A DNA stretch of 64,000 nt from Isoetes taiwanensis (Eukaryota > Streptophyta > Lycopodiopsida > Isoetales > Isoetaceae). The position numbers were made by a program, and so were the translations under genes. The notes beneath the pieces are model-generated. The model had not been told where the DNA came from and did not search any database. It was given only the letters and a program-made list of their open reading frames with translations. Where the stretch lies: the NCBI GenBank assembly GCA_021234155.1, contig JAJEKV010000014.1:6775563-6839562 (forward strand). Reading direction: 5' to 3'. Shown one piece after another: positions 58,991-64,000 of the stretch (its first letter is position 1; each line of letters begins with the position of its first letter).

Positions 58991-59500
58991 ACTGACAATT
59001 AAGTATGGCACTGATGATGAAGGTATCTGGAAGTGGTGCTGAGAGAACCATATTTATCATGTGAGAATATGAAAGATGTTAAGGTAACTTTTAGGTCTGT
59101 TTGCGGCATAGAGATTCTACTCGACGTACATGGATAATTACACGGATGCCATGTGGGTGCTGCGTGGCACTAATTTAGTCTACAATTGGTGTTAATCCTA
59201 GGTATGACAAGGGCAGTTTATCTAACAGAATGACCATGCTGGTTCAGAATAGCTGCTTCCGCACTTATGTTAACACCATTGTGGCAGTATGAGAAGCTCA
59301 ATGTGGATTTCATTAAATGGTACTATTGTTGAACAGCAATTCTTTTTGTCTGATTAGCACATAAAAGCAAGAAATTCTTCTGTTTGTAGGCTTCCCTTAG
59401 TTGCTGCCAGTATTTGCCTATTAAAAGGAAGCCATATAGCCTCCTCAGGGACACTGGTGTGAGAAAACTCTTAGGAAAAATATGCAATGCGCACAAACAA

Positions 59501-59560
59501 GGTACATAGCCGTGTGGTAGAGCACTGGCTTGCAAGCAGGTGGTCCTGGGTTTGATTCAT
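59501..59560 (+). mobile_element. tRNA-like SINE head in the dynein intron
   Basis: An A-box-like TAGCCGTGTGGTAGAGC, a TGC anticodon-like loop in CTTGCAAG and a B-box-like GGGTTTGATTC are correctly spaced for a tRNA. The acceptor and T stems are not closed, so it is a SINE head or tRNA relic rather than a tRNA gene. Confidence 0.5.
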
Positions 59561-59854
59561 AAAACTTAGTTTTTAGCAAGTTCTAAGAGCAAGATCAGTT
59601 CAAGAAGCAATAAAACAATATTGTTTTGCCTTGGTTCTTGCTGCAGTTCTAAGCACACAAAAAGCTATAATGGGCCAATGTTAGGAATATTGCATATTTC
59701 ACCTTTTATGATGACTGTACGCATGCCTATGCTGACTCCCATATGTTGCTGACATGGCGCACCTATAGTTTGCTCTTGAGCTTAAGGCAGGCCAAAGGTT
59801 AATACTTGAGTCTGATCATGAAGATATTTTATCACCATTCTTCCCGACATTGTT

Positions 59855-60290
59855 TATGCAGTGAGGGTGTTTTCAAGGTTTATGTATCATCCTAAACAGC
59901 CACACTGGAGAGCAGCTAAACGTATCTTGCATTACTTAACAGGCATACAAACAGGGCATTTTCTATACCAAGCTTGCAGATCCTTACTTTATTCTCTGAA
60001 TCTTATATGGCTTCTACAGATGTTGATCATAGGAGGTGCTTCACAGGTGATATTTCATTCTTTGGAGCTAATTCACTTACTTGGACCTCAAAATTACAAG
60101 CTACTTCTGGCTTCAGCACAATCGATTCAGAGTGAAATGCCTTGTTGCATGGCAATACAGGAAATGATATGGTTTGTTCATCTTCATGAGGATTTAGGTC
60201 TCAAAGTAGAAGCAATACCGATGTATTATCATATAGTGGTGCAATTCAGCATGCGAAGGATTATAAGATGCATACCTAGAGTACTTTGAA
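59855..60290 (+). mobile_element. Ty1/copia RNase H relic in the dynein intron
   Basis: An open stretch with FSRFMYHPKQPHWRAAKRIL followed by HYLTGIQTGHFLY is the well-known segment between RT and RNase H of Ty1/copia. Further on, ASAQSIQSEMPCCMAIQEMIWF and LHEDLG fit the RNase H end. Fossil fragment, broken; no LTR seen nearby. Confidence 0.8.
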
Positions 60291-60948
60291 GCAGATATTG
60301 CATGTTGTTCATTATGTTTTTCCTCGGGGGATCATATGTCCGTAGTTAGTTTTTTCTTGTTTTTTCTCTCTAGGGTGCGCTAGTCATTGGGGGCCGGGGG
60401 GCTTGCATTAGGAGTATTCCATATCTCTGACTGTATGCACGCCGATGCTGACTCAAAAGGACTATCTAGATCTAGAGTTTACTCTTGAGCTTGTAGGACT
60501 TGTTTACATGTCAGCTATTCGCAGTATTTCGCGATGCCATCTCTAGAACTCAAAATGTCCTCCCTCTATTGTGGCCTTTATGGTCGTCAAGCAAAGTCCC
60601 AGCTTTAGTCCGCCAATCTCCTACAACTATGTACCATATTCCTTCAACGACATCTCCAGAGCTGAAAATGTCCTCTGTTGTGGCCTTCGCGATCATTTAA
60701 GTAAATTTTTCTGGCCCGCCTCAGAACCCTAACCCCATGAGACATGATGTGCTAACTTATCATGTCAGGTTTATCTAGCTTTATTTAAAGAAAATCTTTA
60801 GCTGTAAATGAAAATACACTCTACCAATCAGTCTTTATATATTCTTGTTGACGTTTTTATTTCTGTTGTTATCGAACTGTGTGATGTCATTCGTTAAGCT
60901 CCATGAGAAACTTTTGGAACTGTATTTGTAATTAAGAAGGGAATACAG

Positions 60949-63900
60949 GATCCAGGTGCATTTTATGGCAGAAGATCCCTTTTTATTTGCAAAGAGAATT
61001 GTGCAAGCATGCAAATTGAGAGAGGAGGCAGAAAACCTTATGGTAAGCTATATTCCATGTGCATTTTTCCGAATCTTGTTTTGAAACGATTCTTGCTATT
61101 TTTTCTTTAGTTAGCTGTTTGTTTGCTCTGGCTCTCATGCATCTTCTATTTAACCTTGAATAAATTATGCTTTTATTTTATATATTTACCTGCTGTTGAG
61201 TGCCCTTTTTTTAGGGTGTCGTTTTTGATTTATCTTTAATGTCTGTTTTGCTAGAAATACAACCTCTACATTAATGGCATGCCTGTTGAAGATATTGCAT
61301 CACTGAGAGAAGATCAAACCAGTCGAATTTTGGGACTTGTTTATAATACAAAGGAAGTGCGTGAAAGCAACATAGTAATGACGGATAGGATTAAAGAAGT
61401 AAATTTGGATTATGCACATGCCATGAACAAGATTGTATTTGACGGAAGCTTGGCACGAAAACCTACTTCCTGCAAAGATTTTATTTTGCCATTGAAGATG
61501 GATGTTCCTCCACGAAGTCCTAACATTGTTCCCCAGTAAGTGACAAAATAGATTATGGGCATCTGCTTACGTGTGATTGTTAAATACCCCAACTGTTTAT
61601 GTACAGGTATGGTTGCCATCAAATTCCAAAATACGACTTTGAGGAGAGATGTAGTGAGTTCCACTTTTCTTCATGTCTCACAAGGCCTGAGGTTTTGGTG
61701 GCAAATGTCAAACTAAGGCCCGAATGTAATAAAATTCTGAGTGCATCCCTGTTTAATACTCATTACACAAAAAGCCTCCGTTTGGAGGAATTTGAGCAAA
61801 TGCAATTTCAAACGATTGAGCAAACATCAGTTTATTTAAGAGACGGGTAAGTTACATGCTACAAAGTTTTGTGTAAAGCGACTTATGTATTGGTACATAG
61901 ACAAATCAGATTGAAATGCATTATGCAAGTATAATCATCCTGATTCTTGATGAGTCTAGAGTGTTTATCAGGATACTTGTCTATATTTCCTAGTTGCATC
62001 ATTTCCTGGTGTTCCTTTAGTATTGCAATCACTGGCATTTTGCTGTTTGCGCAACATGGTTAATCCAACTTCTTCTATTATTTCTGCCATTTCATATTCC
62101 ATTTTGCTTGGACAACAGAGATTATAAGTTGGCATTCTAGAGCACTGATAATGGTGGGCTCAGCTCTGATATTTTTTTCCAATTCAAACTAGCTCACCGA
62201 ATGTTTTCGTTTTAGGAGGCTATTAATTCGATCTTTTTTATATGTCAGATACATAGTTTGTCATCTTTGTTGACACAATTTGGTTTGATAAACTGTGGAA
62301 TAGTACTGTATTCTAGAAATTTTATAATGATTTAGTAACGTAGAGGGATTAGAAGTGATAATTTAGCGAGTTTTCTTTTATAGTTGGACTATGTTGCTGA
62401 AGAATATAATTCGAAGCTCTTTCAAAGACGTTGGGAAAGGATGGTTTAATATTAAGGAACAAAGTATGAAAGCATATGAATTTAGCAAGATGCGGAGGTA
62501 TCTCCATGTGGTCCAGTACATGATGGAAGACTCTATACGATTTCTTGTGGAAGATGGGCTTATGAACTTTTGCAACTTCATTGAAAGGCATTGTGGCAGT
62601 GCACGTGTTGATATACGAAGTTTGGATACTGTTATCACCACTTGGCCCAGCCGTGATTACGGAGTGAGTGAGTTTTGAATGTTTAATGATTTGTATGATG
62701 GACCAGATTATGAAATGCAAATGGATTATTTAACGTAGTGGCATAATTTGAAATATCTCTTTCCACCATCTGAAATTTGAAATACCTCTTTCCACCACTA
62801 AGTTAGCAATCTGGTGGCTGAGGCATAAAGGGTCCATTTCTCTATTTGGGTAGTGATTTGCTATGGTGGTAAGGAACCATTGGTTTCTATTATATGTTAC
62901 ATCTCAAAGGATGTACAGAAACCAGGAACTTGGATTTAGGTTAGTGATTGGGCTATTAGACGAAGCTCATTTTTTAGTGTAACATTGTTAGGAACAAGTG
63001 GCTGGCCTAAATTACTTGCAGGGATAATTTTGGGCTGTAGTGCAAAGGTGCCCAAGGTAATTTGTTAAGGAGATAAAACTAGGTGCATATTTTTGCCATT
63101 GGCACTGTTATGACAACGCCAATAGCAGGAAAGGGTCCTAACAACAGGCAATATGCTTGTACCCAATTTCTTGGTAAGTATGTTAGGATGTGTTGCTGAC
63201 TATTTCTTTCTTGTTCTAACCATGCCAGAGACTATGCTATAGTTTCCTCAGGATGCAGAGATATTGGAAAATGTAATGTGATGAGGAAGGGGTTCTGGTT
63301 CCTATGTAGAAGGTTAAGTAAAAGCTCTTCCATGATAGAAAATATAAAAGGTTAAAGGTATCTTGAGTATTGAGAGGTAAAAGAAAGATAGACCTTTGAC
63401 ATCTAAAGGAGATCGCTTGCCTTTATGAGACCAATGATATAGATAAGTGGGTCAAATAGACTTTAGAAGCAAGGCGGCATGTTCCCTTCTGTAGACTTTT
63501 GCCCTGAAGCAGCATGAACCTGCATAGGGGTTGAAGGAGGTTTCCTTCTAAGGTTGGTTATGCACCCCCTTGGTAGTCCCTGTTGCACATAGGTCTTATA
63601 GATAAGTTCCTAAATCGTACACTTCTACAACGTCACGGTTATGGCCTTGAAATATTATTGAATTAGCATCAATGCATTGCAATATACTTTCTCAAATCTC
63701 GGATCCTATGCATGATTATTTGGTAAGTACTGCTAAAAGATTGAGATGACATATTATTGAACTAATGACATGGGAAGAAACTAAGTGCTGCTTATTATCT
63801 GGCAGATCATTAAAAAGCCTCCACTCTTTTATTTGGACCTTCTGAACAAAGATTCAGAATCCTTCACTTACAACACACCATTGGAAACTTTTGAAGAAGT

Positions 63901-64000
63901 AATATGTAAGGCTTTTGATAACGTGGTTATTTCTTTGCAATCAATCTCACAACTGGAGCCTTTTATTATGGAGAACTTGTTCTGGAGTCAGGTTCCATTG
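60949..64000 (+). CDS. DNAH1: Axonemal dynein heavy chain, DNAH1 type: tail exons, 3' truncated by the window
   Basis: Exons 60949-61042, 61255-61535, 61607-61846, 62384-62663 and 63806 onward, joined by GT-AG introns with consistent phases. Landmarks match human DNAH1 in order: IQVHFMAEDPFLFAKRIVQA (human IQLLFCAEDPCMFAQRVVQA), YNLYINGMP, EVNLDYAHAMNKIVFD, SCLTRPEVLVANVKLRPECNK, LEEFEQMQFQT, DVGKGWFNIKEQ, YMMEDSIRFLVEDGLMNF and LFYLDLLNKD with YNTPLETFE. This is the N-terminal tail that binds intermediate/light chains and the doublet; the six AAA modules and microtubule stalk would lie beyond the window. All five exons are open without a break, so the gene looks alive. Assignment to DNAH1 rather than another inner-arm chain rests on the shared order of variable motifs. 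Confidence 0.9.

Larger units (their letters stand above)
57212..60948 (+). other. GC-AG intron of the dynein gene, filled with element debris
   Basis: The donor is AAG|GCAAGA and the acceptor AATACAG|GATCC. A GC donor is required because the protein continues WLPR-IQVHFMAEDP in phase only with this cut, and no GT lies nearby that would fit. Besides the copia and SINE pieces listed separately, the intron holds direct phrases GTG..ACGTCAGCACA near 58135-58195. The frame at 57737-57973 matches nothing. Confidence 0.8.

Noticed and set aside
59501-59560. Functional tRNA-Ala gene
   Set aside because: TGC loop and boxes are present, but acceptor, anticodon and T stems do not pair properly.

Overview
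The window looks like nuclear DNA from a large-genome, seed-free land plant, most likely a fern. The main evidence is a multi-exon axonemal dynein heavy chain gene of the DNAH1 type at the right edge (from 56450 on the + strand, running off the window). Among land plants, axonemal dyneins persist only in lineages with flagellated sperm: bryophytes, lycophytes, ferns, cycads and Ginkgo. One supportable host gene in 64 kb, heavy nested transposon load and long AT-rich introns and spacers favour a fern over a moss, but that is inference.

Layout. 1-1.4 kb: worn Ty3/gypsy pol joined to a LINE scrap. 1.4-7.2 kb: AT-rich spacer with a CCCC-rich minisatellite, a LINE 3' end, a (GA)n tract and a block of CATGCATG palindromes. 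7.2-14.8 kb: two GC-rich LINEs of one family, a 5'-truncated minus copy (7.2-8.7 kb) and a near-full-length plus copy (9.7-14.8 kb). 14.8-16.3 kb: spacer with possible exons of an unrecognised gene. 16.3-36.9 kb: a third LINE copy split by an 18.5-kb minus-strand Ty3/gypsy chromovirus-like element (16784-35299). That element has TGT...ACA LTRs, an initiator-Met-type primer binding site, a polypurine tract and a 5-bp target duplication; it holds a 3' portion of a related plus-strand element and a foreign AT-rich segment. 36.9-37.5 kb: a fourth LINE copy. 37.5-56.4 kb: AT-rich spacer with a 1.5-kb recent duplication in circularly permuted order, a poly(A)-tailed retrocopy, several tandem repeats (one full of heat-shock-element-like motifs) and a possible relic exon of an S-adenosylmethionine carrier gene. 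56.4-64 kb: the dynein gene, with a 3.7-kb GC-AG intron containing copia debris and a tRNA-like SINE head.

The most unusual content is in the 5' third of the big LTR element. Between the primer binding site and gag-pol, on the element's own strand, lie extra open frames. One (31781-32167) ends in a complete histone H3 fold, about three quarters identical to canonical H3 with no gaps. The frame nearest the primer binding site (32360-33067) begins with an H3-like ARTK tail. A third (30454-31506) is a 350-residue acidic protein I do not recognise. I know of no described LTR retrotransposon with a captured histone H3, and this one belongs to a lineage whose integrase carries a chromodomain, a histone-tail reader. 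All LTR elements here are treated as fossils; the coding parts are broken, while the histone-fold segment and the 350-residue frame are open as they stand.
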